DNA of 64,000 nucleotides from Agelaius tricolor (Eukaryota; Chordata; Aves; Passeriformes; Icteridae): the NCBI GenBank assembly GCA_023055355.1, contig JALJCS010000004.1:13484001-13548000 (forward strand), read 5' to 3'. The first letter of the stretch is position 1; each line of letters begins with the position of its first letter. The notes beneath the pieces are model-generated. The model did not search any database, was not told the DNA's origin, and was given only the letters and a program-made list of their open reading frames with translations. Made by a program: the position numbers and the translations under genes. Shown in pieces: positions 1-12,749 of the stretch.

Positions 1-3000
1 GGAGAAAGATGGGTGGCAGACCCATCCAGCTTGTTATCTCCAAACATAGCCCATCCCAGGCTCCTAAGCTACCAGAACTGGTGTAAGCAATGTACCTCCA
101 GAGACTGACTATCCCTGGCATGCTGATGAGGCAGCCCTGTGGTGATAAGGGTCTTGGCAGAAGGAGGACACATCCATGTAGTAATGCCAAGGCACACATA
201 TGACTTCCCCAGTCTCTTCAGTTTCCTAAGCTTTCTTCACAGAGAAACCCAGTGATTTTGCCCTTCCTTTGCTTTTTGTCTCTTACAGAGGTTCATGAAT
301 CTCCCAACATGACTCCCCCACAACTGCTTCACTTTCTGTGACATGGCCTCCAAAGAAATACCATAATGGCAACATGAAAAAGATTGACCCTGATAAAATC
401 AGCTGAGGATTTTCACACAATCTACATGTGTGACCCAAAGATTTCATACATTTCTCCCTTTTCTTCTGAGGACTTTCACAGTGACCTTCTGCAATCGCTT
501 TTGCTCACTCTGTTTTCTTTCACCCCTAGGGTCAGTAGCATCTTTGGCCCACATGTATTTCACAAGAAAAACCCACATGGACACCTTTTATTTCTGTCAG
601 CAACCACTGTTCATGATTGCTGGTTACTGTTTCACCTCATTTTGCCCTCTACAGCCATTCTCATCTCCCACTTCCATCTGGTAACACAGACAGAGATATC
701 CCACCAAGCAGTGATGCACTGTGCCGGACAAAGCCTGCGCTGCACTGACATGGCTCTCCATGTCACTGTGACTCACCAAACACACAAAACCATGTCACCA
801 CATCCTCAGGATGTCAAAGTTCATCCAGTTCCTGTCTTTGTGGGTACAATGGCAGCAGGATTTAGCCAGCATATCGTTTTGCAAAAGGATTGGAAATGGC
901 ATTAATGTCCATAAAAGGGAACTGACAGTCAGGACAAGGCGAAATGCAGCTGGGAAGACTGGCAGTATGGTGAGAGGTCTGTAGCCTAATAGACATGAAA
1001 TCTTGTACCCACACAGCCATAGGACACAGAGGTTGATTAAACACTGGAAAGTTGAATCAATAACTTGTGTCCTAAATCCTTTACATGACCTTGGTCTGTA
1101 AAGGTCAATCCCAGCAAGCATCCTTCCAGGAATACCCCTTGCCCCAGTTTCTCCATTTATTCCTTTGCCTTCAGGACAATGGATTAAGCATAGCTATCGT
1201 GTGGTTAGTGTGACTGCTCCTTCCTTTGGTACCTATTTAAGAGGAGCAATCCCACAAAGTGCTCCACTGCCCATTCCTGCCATTCAGTTTTGTGGTGAGA
1301 CATTCTCTCCTCAATGGTGCACACACTTGCCTCTTCAGGGGCAAAGACTTTTCATGTTCAAACAAAATTAACTGAGGGTATTCAAGTGGCTGTTTCACAC
1401 CCCCATGGCAATCCTGTGAACAAAGCTTCTTTCTGCTCAGGCAATCTAAAGAAATAAAACTGCTAATAATTGCCTGACTATAAATTTGTGGCAGGAAATA
1501 ATTGAGGAGCTTAAATTGTCTTTGGCACCTTAAACTAGCAAAATGAAAGGTCCTAACATTGATACTGCTTCTTAATTGTTCCATAACTGTCAGAAAATCA
1601 GATCTAACCCATTTTCAATGGGATTTAGGGACTTAGGGCAGGAAGATATCTAATGTCCCCACCAGACTATGCTAGACTGCAATTTTTTTTGTACTACAGT
1701 AATGCCCAGGAGCCCTAAAGCTAAATAGTGATACATATTGTTACTCCTGTTTGCCCCTCATCCCTGCATAGTGCTCTTTTCACTAGAGAGTTCTCATTCT
1801 GATAAGTAGTTATGAGACAGAAATGAGACAATACTGGTGCAAAAAAATTGCTAACAGAGGAAACAAAAGCAAGAGGAATAGTAAAATTGCATGTCAGAAA
1901 TACAGTCTTTCAGGGCGTAGCTATATTTTATCCTTTGGATAAAAATATTTTCTGTGCATCCAGATTGGAAAGAGAAGGAAAAATAACAAAAGTAGCTTTA
2001 AGAATTCAATTACAATTAAATGGTGAAATATTGATTTTTCTTCATCCCTTTTAATACACCAGAAGACATACTTGTCTCACATCAACTTTCATAAAAGCAA
2101 AACAGAAAACTCAAATTTCAATATTTGAATGGGTACAAATTCTGGGAATGCTAACAGCATTGTAGTTATAAAAACAAGGACATAACAAATACTTCACAAG
2201 ATTTTCAGGTTGTTCCTGTCAATCTTTACATGACTATCTCTTCCACTTAAGATTGAGCAACTGCCCCTCCTTCTCTGGGACACATCTAGAGTTACAAAGA
2301 AGCTCACTCAAGAAAAGGTTAAAAATGTTCTGCTATGAAAACCAGATTCAGAGACAGAGACCCTGTAATATCCAAAGCAATGTTAATGCAAAACAAAGAT
2401 CAAGTAGATCAAGGCATAATAAATATTTACAGAACAGATAGGAAAGGTGAAATGAAAATGTTAAGAGTTAGTATGTGGCTGCTGAGACACAAAGATACTG
2501 AGCAATTAATTACCTAGTGAAAGCTGCTTTCTTTTACTCTAAAAAAGTATCAGAAATACAGAGAACTTCATAAATCCCTATTGACAGACTTCAGGTTAGC
2601 TGTTGCATCCTAACGCTGCTACAAAGTTGAAGTGGATTGGGACAAGAGATCTGCAGGATGACAGTATCTACAAGGTAGTAACTCTACATGTTGATATTTC
2701 CACTTAAGGTATGAGTATTCTTTTATAAATGACAAGTGAACTGTGATAGTGACAAGGTTTAAACAGCATATGGAAATTTATCTCCAAATCACATGTCACA
2801 TCAGAGGTTTGGCAAGTCACTCCACTCTCAAAAGTAAAATCTATGAAAACACAATCTGCATAACACTGGCAATGTCAGAGTTTTGCTTTCTCTTTTACCC
2901 TGACTGAACACAGATAATGGAAGACACTCAGGTGGAAAATTCACATGACCCACGTTCTGCACTGCCTGCAAAGCTGTGTTCAAATTTCATTTTTCTAATG

Positions 3001-6000
3001 TAGCTGTTGATCAGAGAGGAGCTGAGCTGCTGTGAGGAGCCTGGATTGCACAAGTACCTCAATGAATGCTACCTCATCTGCTTTTCATGTAGCCTGCAAG
3101 ATCCTTTTACTCAGATCCACACAGCAGAAAACAGCATGTCTGCTCCTTTTGGAACTGCCAGTTCCTAGGTGGAGAACTCCAATCCTCTCCAGAACGCAGG
3201 GGGGAACACAGGCAGGAGCACGGAAAGTATTGTAGTCCAGGGTGATGTCTGACTCTCAAGGAAGGGAGCAGGAGACCCAGGTCTGGCCTCTGCAAGACTC
3301 TAGAAATACTGCCTTCAGCAAGGTGTTCTTTTGGCATCTTCAGTACTGCCTGCTATCCAGATTCCTCTATGACATGGGAAAATATGTCCATGAAACCCTT
3401 ACAATCACTGTGGGGTTGAAAGTGAAAGAAGAGAAAACACAAACCACAGTCCTCAGCCTAGCCTCTAAAATGGCTATGCCTCCTTATGCCTCTGCCGAAA
3501 CATGTGTAATACATTCAGTCCCAAAGTCAGACAAAAGTGATATGCAAGTAGCCATGATTCAGCCTGGATGCTTGGTTACAGAATTTGCTTCCCTTCCAGG
3601 TACCCTCCCAAGCCACTGGAACAAGCACCCTTTCTTTTATACAGTTCCCACTTCCTCCCCATTTTCACCCCAGTTTCAAATTTGCCTCCAGCACAAAGAA
3701 AACAGAGTGAAAACAAATGGCCATAGCTACCATAAGAAATATTTGTCTTCATGTACCCAGCTACCAAGTAATTTTTTTGTTAAATCTTGTGTGAACTGCA
3801 CAGCTCTTTACATGTAAGACTAAAACAATATTTTTACAATAGCTGCCACATTTATACCTGTTGGAAACCCTTTAATCTGATCAGAGGGCAGGAGTTATAA
3901 TTACAGTCTGTGGGTAATTTTAATCTTTTATTCCTATACTTTCAAAGTACATAATTTCTATTTATCTGAACCTGATTGCTTCAAATCTTTTAATTATGAT
4001 TTCCCAAACAGAATGAAAGACATTTTGTTCCTCTTTACCTTTCTCCTCCCACCACTGTGAGAACCAGTATCCCTCCTATGTCCTTGAGACTTTCTGCCTT
4101 GCCTGCTCCTGCCCAGCTAATCCAGCTAGTGAGGGTGGTAATGCCATAATTCTGCCCCCCTTTTCTGGGCAGGGACCCAATAACCTGCCATGCTACACTT
4201 AGCCCTTCTTCCAAGCTCAACTCTTCTCTTTCTGTCATATCTTGTCCTTCCAGTACTACTTGCACCCTTTCACTTTCCCATGCTAGGCTTCCCACAGCAT
4301 CTCACCTTCTCCAAGCTGGGAGCAGCTGTCTTTTTGCATTTGGGCATCCCTTCAACACAGCTGAAAATGGATGATACACTTCAGGATAAAAGTGAAGAAG
4401 AGCAGCCATTTGACTTGGCTCTGTCTTACAGTCAGATACAGAGGGTGACCAGTTTTGAATAAGGGCAGATTTTTGGGCACATTTCCATCCAATTCTTCCT
4501 GAGAAAGCTGTGGAAACACCACCAAACTTCACAGTTTGCAGTAAAATTATTCAGACTGGCAGTACTAGCCTGACCCAGTTGCCATCAAACTCAAGCAAGG
4601 GTGAGTTTAGGCAGCATGATGCAGCAGCTTATGGAGAAACCTGGGACAACAGAAGTACATAGGACACCTAATTTGCCACCCCACACTGGTTAATCCATCT
4701 TGCCTTTTAGTTAAGCTAGTTGTCACCAAACAGGGGCTGTATTAACACACATGCATAACATTTCTGTACCTGAGATAACATCAAAATGCCTCTTCATTGC
4801 ATGGGGTAGGCAAACCAAAATGCTTCCAGTTTTCCATAAAGAGACACAGGCATCTTAAAAGGGCTTTGGTCTGTTGAAAACAGGTAGGTTGAAGGAGATA
4901 AAAGAGATGGAAGGCACAGATGCAATCTGTGATCATTATTCAGCTGACCAAATATCTCTCATGCAATCACTGCTTTTCTGCACAGTCTACATAAAATATG
5001 CAACTTACAACATAAATGGACTGCACACATGTGTTTATGGAAACTCTTGCTCTGGCTACACAAAATGTGTCCAAAAAAAATCTCATTCTGTATCTCTACT
5101 GAGGCAGGAAGAGTGACATGCTTTCCATACCTTATAAACACCATGGGAGTAAAACGCAGCAGGGACCCATGAGCAGAGAGGCTGGATTCTGTACCCACAG
5201 GTGGAGGAGAGGCTGGATAGTGGTATTTTACACAACAAGAACTCACTTTAGGGTCCTCATGGTGCCAGCTGCAAGCTACTGCCTCTGAGATCCTGATTCA
5301 TATTCTTGACAAACTACAGGTGTGCACAGAGCAGCTGGTACCATTACCATGAACAACAGCTCAGAGTTGATGCTCGACAGTCTGCCTGGCTGCGTTGCTG
5401 CTAGTTACCAACCAGAGACACAGCTTCAAGGCACTTTAATCTCTACCCTGAAAGGCAACAGCAAAACACTGACCTACCTACTTCTTTCCCTGCACCATGC
5501 TGGAAAAGTTGTTGCCCTTGTGGGAAGTAACAATAAAATTGCCTTTCAATGTTTCTCATGCTGTGGTAGATACCGCTGGTTTGTGCATTGTTTGGACTGA
5601 ATCTTTCTAAAACCTCACCATGTTGAAAATGTTCTTATGCTCTCCTTTTTGCAATCCCTATCATTACTTATTTCCTGGTATTCTTTCTCTTTACCATGTT
5701 GAAAAGCTTCTACTACTGTAAGGCCCTGTGCTTCATTTTCCCCTTTTGTAAAACACCAAGTTGTTTCCTCATGGACAGTATCAGATTCAGGTATTATTTT
5801 CAGTAAACACACAAATTGTTTGGAAATTTACTTCTGATTTGGGTGAAACAACAGGAATGGGCAAGAGATCTCCATTCCCTCCCTATCTTCTTCCAGGCTG
5901 TAATGTAAAGGAGATTTTGCTGTAGGAGGAACTTCAGAAAAATCTTCTCCATCCCTGATCAAACCAGTCTTCTCACCTGCCACACTCCTTTCTTTGATGG

Positions 6001-6825
6001 CTGACGTATTTTTGAAAAGAGAGGATTGAGTATGCTGATATTACCAAGCCACTCAAAACATTACAAAATTTTTGCACCTCTATTTCTGTCTCAGGGTTAC
6101 AACTGTGAGATATTTTTCAGGATTTTATGCCTAATAAAATGTTGCTGTCTCTCACCAGATTCTGTCACTTTAAATTACTCAGGAAGACTAAAAAATATGT
6201 CTTTTCTTTCTTCAAAGAAGTCACTAAAAATCACTTTGTTCGTGTTTAAAATAAGCTCTCTTTTGCTCACCCTCCCTCCCACAGACAGCAGAAGAGAAGG
6301 ATCTTCACATGTCCTTCCAAAACTCTCATACTGCTAAATTACTCTCATTTCTGAGCCTCAGGGTCTCACCCTTGCATGAATATGAACAACACCCCTGCAA
6401 ACAGCCAGCATTCAGGTAAAATGTGCTGCTCACCAGCAGCCCTGCCTGGAATACTCCTGCATGACTCTGATTCCAGCAAGTCAGGGAAGACATCCATGCA
6501 TGAGTGGGACACGTGGCTCAGATCAGGCTGTCAAACAGAATCAGAGTGAGACAGAAGAGGTTGTTTGGCCCTCTGTTTTGCTTTCCAGCAAAAACTGATC
6601 ATACTCATCACATAAAATAGACAAAATTCACTGCTGTCCTCTCTCTCACTGCTGGTGGATGATTAATGGAGATTAGGTATTGGTCCATCTGACCCTCCTG
6701 GTGACTGCACCTATACCTGACTTACTAATGTCACAGGCATGCATCTGTGTGTGACACTTGTTTACACTCTTCTCACTGCATTACATTAATTGTCACACTG
6801 CTGCTCCCTTGCCCTTTGACTTTTT
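1..6825. other. Unique intergenic or intronic sequence, no gene seen
   Basis: No coding gene, RNA gene or recognisable repeat is visible in this stretch. Two open frames stand out by length only: 384-905 (+, 173 codons) and 3242-3817 (+, 191 codons). Neither resembles a protein family I know, neither has a signal peptide, repeated domain or conserved motif, and neither is flanked by convincing splice sites or a promoter. Their lengths fit chance open frames in this much sequence. Composition is AT-leaning and ordinary for bird non-coding DNA. An ancient repeat too diverged to see by eye cannot be excluded. Confidence 0.6.
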
Positions 6826-7790
6826 AAAACAGAACCACAAAATCACAGAATAGGGAGGGTTTAAAAGGACCTCCAGTAAGGTCATGTAGTCCAGCCTCCC
6901 TGCTCAGGCAGGGCCATCCTGTAGCATATTGCACAGGATTACATCAAGATGGGGTTTGAAAACATCCAGAGAAGACTTTAAAATCTCTCCAGGCAGCCTG
7001 TTTCACAGTGCTCTCTCACCCTCAAAATAAAGAATTTTTTCATCACATTCAAATGGAACTTTCTGTGTTTTGCTTGAGCCCATTGCTCCTTGTCCTGTTG
7101 CTGGAGACCACTGGAGAGAGCCCAGCCCCTTTATCTTGACACCCTCCCTTCAGATACTCAGATATATTGGGACTCAGGGACATTACCCTCAGGGACATTG
7201 ATGAGATGCTCTCTCAGTTGTCTCTCCTCCAGGCTGAACCAGCCCAGCTACCTCGGATTTTCTTCATGAGAGAGGTCCTCCAGTCCTCTCATCATCTTCC
7301 CAGCCCTGTGTTGAATCCTCTGCACTGGCTCCTTGACTCTCTCGGATCCTAAACTTGCCTCTGTTGAATTTCAGATGTTTCTTCTCTTCCCATCCCTCCA
7401 GCTTGTCAAGGTCCTTCTGAAGGGCTGCACATCCCTCTGGGGTGTTGGCCACTCCTCTGAACTTTGTGTCATGCTGAGAAGGCATCTGTGCCTTCATCCA
7501 AGTCATTGGTGAATAAGTTAAATAACGTTGGGCCCAATATTGAACCTTGTGAGACCCCAGCAGTGACAGGCCTCCAACCTGACCCTGTGCCATTGATGAT
7601 GGACCTCTGGGATCTGCCATTCAGCAAATTGTCTCATCTCACTACCCACTAATCCAGTACAGTGGCACAGTTTTGATTTCCCAGTAATCAAAAATCTACA
7701 GCCCATCTGGACTATTTGCCTGCTTCAGTTTTCAGGAGGTCACAGTTATGCTTTGCTTTATCCTGTTTCTGTCATGATTATCCCTGAAAT
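6826..7790 (-). mobile_element. CR1 LINE fragment, 5'-truncated
   Basis: Read on the minus strand, this is the 3' part of a chicken-repeat-1 LINE. The plus strand opens with the reversed CR1 tail (a run like AATCACAGAATAGG near 6840). It then follows the known CR1 order: a spot where CR1 ends are rich in 'ggaccTCCAGTAAGG' type words, the 'GCCCATTGCTCCTTGTCC' block near 7080, the 'CTCCTCCAGGCTGAACC' block near 7230, and the ORF2 part. A broken minus-strand frame at 7264-7620 keeps a CR1 ORF2 C-terminal signature (TPEGCAALQKDLDKLEGW). Stops and frameshifts make it non-functional. A short 'CAGGGACATT' duplication sits near 7178-7200. The upstream end, near 7.79 kb, is uncertain. Confidence 0.88.
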
Positions 7791-7889
7791 GCTACACCTA
7801 ATCACCATCCCATTAGCATTGTAGCCAATACTGCATCTCCCAACAAATGTCCAGCATGACTAAAAATCTCAAGATCCAAAAACTGTTGA

Positions 7890-8132
7890 GTCTCTTACTT
7901 CACTGCAAATATATTAGGAAAAATTTATTCACCAGAACTTTTCCAAAAGGCTTTGGAAAAGGCTGTCCAGGGAAGTGTTTAGTCACTATCTCCAAAGGTA
8001 CTTTAAAAATGTGTAGATTTGGCACTCATAACATGGTTTAGTGGAAGATTTGTCTGTTAAAGATTGGACTCAAAAATCTTACAGTTCTTTTCCAACCCAT
8101 ATGATTCTATGAGTCTATCATTCTGTGATCTG
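7890..8132 (+). mobile_element. CR1 LINE 3' end
   Basis: This plus-strand piece of about 240 bp starts with a decayed version of the CR1 3' UTR word 'ATTAGGAAAAATTT'. It passes through a block resembling 'GGCTGTCCAGGGAAG' and ends with 'TCTTTTCCAACCCATATGA' and several ATTCTGTG-like octamers at about 8098-8132. Those octamers are the hallmark CR1 terminus. It carries no ORF2. It lies about 100 bp from the minus-strand copy that ends near 7790, so the two are inverted relative to each other. Confidence 0.85.
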
Positions 8133-8214
8133 TGTCACTGAGATAATGCCTGAAAGGGTTATTAGCTTGTATATGACTAACAGCCAGCAATTATTAAATT
8201 TTAGAAGCTATTAT

Positions 8215-8545
8215 TTCAAAAGCTGCTGGAGACCAGTGCCATGGAAAAGGACCAGGTGGTGGTCCTGGTTGATGGCAAGTGAGCCAGCAGTGCCCTGGAA
8301 GCCAAGAGAGCCAGCTCTGTCCTGGGGGGCATCAGGCACAGCATCACAGCTGGGCAAGGGAGGGCATTGTCCCACTCTGCTCTGCTCTGCTCTGCACTGG
8401 GGCAGCCTCACTGTGACTGCTGGGGGCAGTTCTGGGTGCCACAATATAAGAAGGGCAAAAAGCTTCTAGAGAGTGACCAAAGAAGGGCAGTGAAGATGGT
8501 GAAGGGCCTCAAGGGGAAGACATACAAGGAGCAGTTGAGGTCACT
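8215..8545 (+). mobile_element. CR1 LINE ORF2 fragment, cut at both ends
   Basis: This plus-strand piece corresponds to the C-terminal part of CR1 ORF2. It has the 'GAGCCAGCAGTGCCCTGG' and 'GGGCAAGGGAGGGCATTGTC' type blocks, then 'TCTGGGTGCCACAATATAAG' and 'AGAAGGGCAGTGAAGATGG'. It stops abruptly near 8545 and is followed by a T-rich run (about 8546-8573), not the normal 3' UTR and octamer tail. Inside it, 8376-8396 is a small CTCTG pentamer expansion of about four units. All frames are broken, so this is a fossil. Because it lies downstream of a CR1 3' end, it is a separate insertion or a rearranged piece. Confidence 0.8.
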
Positions 8546-9894
8546 TTGGTTTTGTTTTGTTTTTTTTTTTTTCTATGAACAGAAAGACTACTCAGCCATC
8601 ACCATGCAGGGACACTTGGATCTCAGAAATGAAGGACACCACATTGCTAGACCATCTCTCTTGTTATCCAACCAAATATTTTGATTGTGACTTTGAAGCC
8701 TGAGGTTAAGAAAAACAGGTTTAAGAATGAGAGGTGTACAGGAAGGAAGAAAAAACAACACAGCACCCAAGTAAATCGTACATTGAAAGGAAGATATGAG
8801 TAACTGAAATATGGTGAGCAGGGATTTGATGCCATGAATGGCATGGCCTGCAGATGGTGAGGTGGAGAGATGACTAACAATTAGGTGGGCTTTGGTAGGT
8901 GGATCCTACAGTAGCTGACATTAGAAATGAACAAGGAATTTAGTGGGAGACACTGAGAAGAAAGAGTGTATTTTAGAAGTCTACAGAGGAAGAAATAAAA
9001 ATACTCTGGAAAAACATGTCTTAGAAAAAAAATTATGATAGTAAAAAAAATAAATCAGAAAAAACCCAAAAGCTCGTATTTCAGCTAACTTCAACAGACA
9101 AGAGGCTTACAGGATTAAATTAAATCAATGCCTTGTGTTGCAAGCAGGGATAATTTAAACAGGTCAAGGTCTTGGCACAAGAAAAAGACACCTTTCTTAA
9201 GGGAACAAGGTACCAGGATCACTTATAACTCCTGAATTTCTACTTTTCAGGTCTCATTTGCACTCACACTTTGCTATCTGTAGATCTGTAGGTAAATTAT
9301 GGGGTCAAGCTGTGTGTCATGTCAGTCCTGACGCTCCAGAGGGTCTTGGATATCTCAACCAGGCTGAAATTTGTTATTTCTTTTTCACTCTTTTTCATGA
9401 TCCATGAATGGTTGTTCTCTTTTCTGCTGCTTTCTACATACAACATGACCTCCTGTGTTCCTCAGTTATGGGTTGATATCAAACGAGAAAACAACTTGAA
9501 TTGGGAAACTACACTTGCTGCTAGTAATTTTGATTTTCCTAAATTCATGGCATTTGTGTTACAGAGCATTCAAAGGGCAGACTATCTTGGTAAGGTTGTG
9601 GTGTGTTCAACTAATGCACACTGTAACACAGTGACAGGACCAAGCCCCATGGCAGAGCAAACAACATCTAAACCACCCTTGACTAATATTCCTCCAGTTT
9701 GCCCATATGGGAGGCCATTCACTGAGTCAGGGCCCACCAATTCCTCATGACTTCTGTTTAATGACTGCCTCAATTATAGCATGTAATGGTGGCAAAATTA
9801 TGAAAAAGTCTTTAACACCTAACCTATATTTCTGTCCCTTAAATTAAACAAACTACTTTTTCTTCTGCTTCTCTTGGCTACAAGGTACAATTGA
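8546..9894. other. Unique sequence with a T-rich tract, no gene seen
   Basis: The stretch opens with a poly-T run (about 8557-8573) directly after the truncated CR1. The remainder is unique AT-leaning sequence. An open frame at 9319-9750 (+, 143 codons) starts with a hydrophobic N-terminal half but matches no family I know and has no supporting context. I treat it as chance. Confidence 0.5.
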
Positions 9895-10355
9895 TGATCA
9901 TCCTCTTCAATCTTTTCTATACATTTGAAGATTTACCAAGTCCTGTTTAACCACTCCTTTTTCTAGATCAAACTCTAGCCTTTCTTCAGAACTCATGTTT
10001 TAAGCCTTTTAACATTTTCCTCTTGCCTCTCTCCAATTTGTCTGTATCTTCTTAGAGCTGGCATACAACTTCAAGAGTTACTGTAATGCAGTAGATTGCA
10101 TACATGTGCATTACCAACCTCAGGATAATCGTCTTTTCTGTCTCACAGACTATGCTATTAATAAATTCAAGGACAAAATCTGGCTTTTTCACAACAATAT
10201 ATTCTGAAGAACCTAATCGAAGGCCCTGACATCTCATCCTTTTCTTATTCTCTTGTTGTAGTTGAGCATTTTATTTCTTTTTCATTACTGAATTTCAGCT
10301 TTCTGATTCAGCCCACTTTTCCAGTTCATTAAGAACAACTTGATGCACATCAGAA
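9895..10355 (-). mobile_element. Ancient CR1 LINE fragment
   Basis: The minus strand matches the pattern of old, amniote-wide CR1 subfamilies. In plus-strand order there is an 'ATTTACCAAGTCCTG' word near 9932. Next come the stretch equivalent to 'CTTTTAACATTTTCCTCTTGCC' and 'CTCTCCAATTTGTCTGTATC' (10009-10050), then 'TGAATTTCAGCTTTCTG' and 'CAGCCCACTTTTCCAGTTC' (10288-10330). Divergence is clearly higher than in the neighbouring avian CR1 copies, so the insertion probably predates bird radiation. No frame survives. The ends are estimated. Confidence 0.7.
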
Positions 10356-10814
10356 AGAAACAAAAACATTAATGTAACCATGATTTGGTTTGGTTTGGTT
10401 TATTTTTTTTAACAAAATACGAATCTGTTCTTGAATGACAAATTCCTTACCTAAGTTAGAGAAGCAAGTAGGAGAAACAATGAGATAATTGAAGAATTTA
10501 TTTTCAATGTAAACATGTTTTCATCTTCCATAGCTACCACATCTTATTTCAGAGAAAGTTTAGATGTTTGTTCTAAAACTAAACATTTCAAAACAGACAG
10601 TCTGAGGAAGTAAAAAAAGATAGGTCCTCACTGTTCTTCAAGCAGAAAAAATAAGTTGCAAACAAATTAAAACAGGTACTCATAGAAGAATATGTTGCCC
10701 AACCTTACTATTATGTAATAGTCTACTCTCATAGCAGCTTAAAACATCAAAACAAAACATGTTTCCAAAAGATCATTAATTTCATTACATCATTTAACAA
10801 TGGTTATTATTTTC

Positions 10815-10853
10815 TGCAGTACTGCACTGTTGTGAGGTGGTTGCCTTAGCAAC
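10815..10853. promoter_or_regulatory. Palindrome plus RFX X-box match
   Basis: Two palindromic motifs lie 13 bp apart. TGCAGTACTGCA (10815-10826) is a perfect 12-bp palindrome. GTTGCCTTAGCAAC (10840-10853) fits the RFX X-box consensus GTNRCC-spacer-RGYAAC at every position, with a 2-bp spacer. RFX factors bind such sites and regulate ciliary and some neural and immune genes. The site is seen directly. That it is bound or functional is inference, and no promoter or gene is visible next to it, so a distal enhancer is the more natural reading. Confidence 0.45.
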
Positions 10854-11206
10854 TGAAATCTCTCTTAACTCAAGCTCCCATTCCTTAATAGTAAAGTCAT
10901 CTTTTGACCCTAAGTCTTATCAAATCAAAGTACAGTGAGGTTATAAAATAGTGTGGGGAAAATTTCCTGCAAGCTTATTCCAAAATCTCTGAAGTTCAGA
11001 AATGGCGTTTCTTAACTATTCCAGCATGAAGTCCATTCTCTTTCATACTTGTTTTTTTTAATCATTTGCAGCAGCCTGAAGGAACTTTTACTGAATCAGC
11101 CAAAACTCACACAGCATAGAGTGTTTAATATCAAAACTCTATCTCCATTTACCAGGACACCAGTATTACCAATCCATAGCAAATAAATAACTACAGTGCA
11201 TATTAA

Positions 11207-11236
11207 TTTGCATACTTCCTTCCCCTGCATATGCTA
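11207..11236. promoter_or_regulatory. Paired POU/octamer-like motifs
   Basis: ATTTGCAT, the octamer core bound by POU-domain factors, occurs at 11216-11223. It directly follows an overlapping TGCATATTAAT word. About 8 bp further lies TGCATATGCTA, another POU-like site, followed by a TAAACA forkhead-like word. The motifs are visible in the sequence; joint enhancer activity is inference. They lie about 360 bp from the X-box match. Confidence 0.3.
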
Positions 11237-12749
11237 AACAAAAAAAAAAAATTGGCAGCAACATAAAAAGAGTCAGGCAGATATACGTGAAAATTGAAGA
11301 ACATACACTGAGCCTTCAGTGTGAATGGCAAGTGTTTGTTCTACATTTCTAATCTAGAGAATAAAAAGGAAGAGGGACATGTGGTGTCCCACATGTGACC
11401 ACTCCAAATTAACCAGCATACATCAAATCTTATCTTTTATATCAAGAACTTGCAATGAGCAATTTATAACTTGAAAAGCAGAAGAGTGGTAAGTAACCAC
11501 AAACAATGAAACCTAAATAAAAGAATGGCATCCTTTATAAAAAATCAAATTAAAAAAGAAGTTCCTAAAAACTGCTTGCCTAGTCTTCTTTCATCACCCT
11601 TTCCTCTCTGAGAAGGCCTGACTCATTTTCCTTAGCAATATGTTCCTTTCAGTAAATATCTCAAAATAGTGAAGATGACAAAAATCTCAAAAAAATTTTG
11701 GTTTATAAACTGGTTCACATCCCTTGACTTTAGAGACTAAATTTCTGCATAGAGGGAATAAAAGTACATGCAGATACTCACGGCAAATTATTGTAGTGCC
11801 TGCTTGGGGAATAAGAGATGAGTTATATCTTCATCAAGTTTTGCAGAAAGAGCTCGATTTGCAGCTTTTGTGCTGACTGGAAGCTTGAAACTGCTGGGGC
11901 TAAGTTAATGTCCTGTGCCTATGAGGTGACTCTTCCCTAAGTAATATCACAATGATACAGCTTCTACACTGATTTTGGCTCAGGGCATGGAATGATTGAC
12001 CCCTTATCTGCTTCCACAATACCATATAGACTTACCTGCAGAAATAAATCACTGACAATGTTTTTACATCTTATTCTATATGCACCATATTTTACAACAA
12101 TTATGTTTCAGGTGCAATTGGATCCCCAGTAAAAAATCATCAAGCCAACATCTGTCTGGAGACTGTCTCAAGAGTTAAATAACCTCTTAGGATTTGTTTT
12201 CCTTCATTTTCAAAGGATGACCTACAGATAGCATTTTCCTATCTGTAGTCAATTATTGTCACTCTGCAAGGCTTCTGACACTGTCCAAATGCCTTCTCCA
12301 GCACTTTCTAATGTACATAGGAGGAGTGTCATCAGAGGGCACATGGACTGTGAGGATGACCCCTAACTGTACCTCTGAGCACTCAGGGAAGCCATACACT
12401 CCCAATCTGCAATGATGCTACAAGCATGCCAGAAATTAAGAAATTCCACTTGTTGAATCCTTAGAGAATCATGGGACAATTTATGTTGAATGCGGCCTCT
12501 GGGGATCTTCAGGGCAACACACTGATTTTGAAAATCTCCATGCTCTAAGAACTTATCAGTCTGGTCCCTGTTTAAGGGAAATCCTGATTTCAGGTAATTT
12601 TTCTTTTTTTTTTTTTTTACTGTTCAATCAAAACTTCCCTTGCTGCAACTTGTTTCCATTGTTCCTCATCCCTTCACTCTGCACATTTGAGCAGAGTCTA
12701 TCTCCTTCTTCTCTGTAACCTTCCAATGGGCAATTTAAGATGGGAATAA

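Larger units (their letters stand above)
10356..12749. other. Unique AT-rich block, candidate regulatory sequence
   Basis: No gene or identifiable transposon is visible. The block has short homopolymer and simple runs: TTTGG repeats at 10382-10400, an A run at 11241-11250, and a T run at 12604-12618. It also contains a cluster of sharp transcription-factor-like motifs at 10.8-11.3 kb, listed separately. The lack of recognisable young repeats over about 2.4 kb would fit constrained sequence but does not prove it. Confidence 0.5.

Noticed and set aside
384..905. 173-codon open frame as a gene or receptor remnant
   Set aside because: No recognisable motif or domain, an overlapping frame of similar character on the same strand, and no splice or promoter context. 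Length is within chance for the window.
3242..3817. 191-codon open frame as a gene
   Set aside because: No family resemblance, no start or splice context, and typical chance length.
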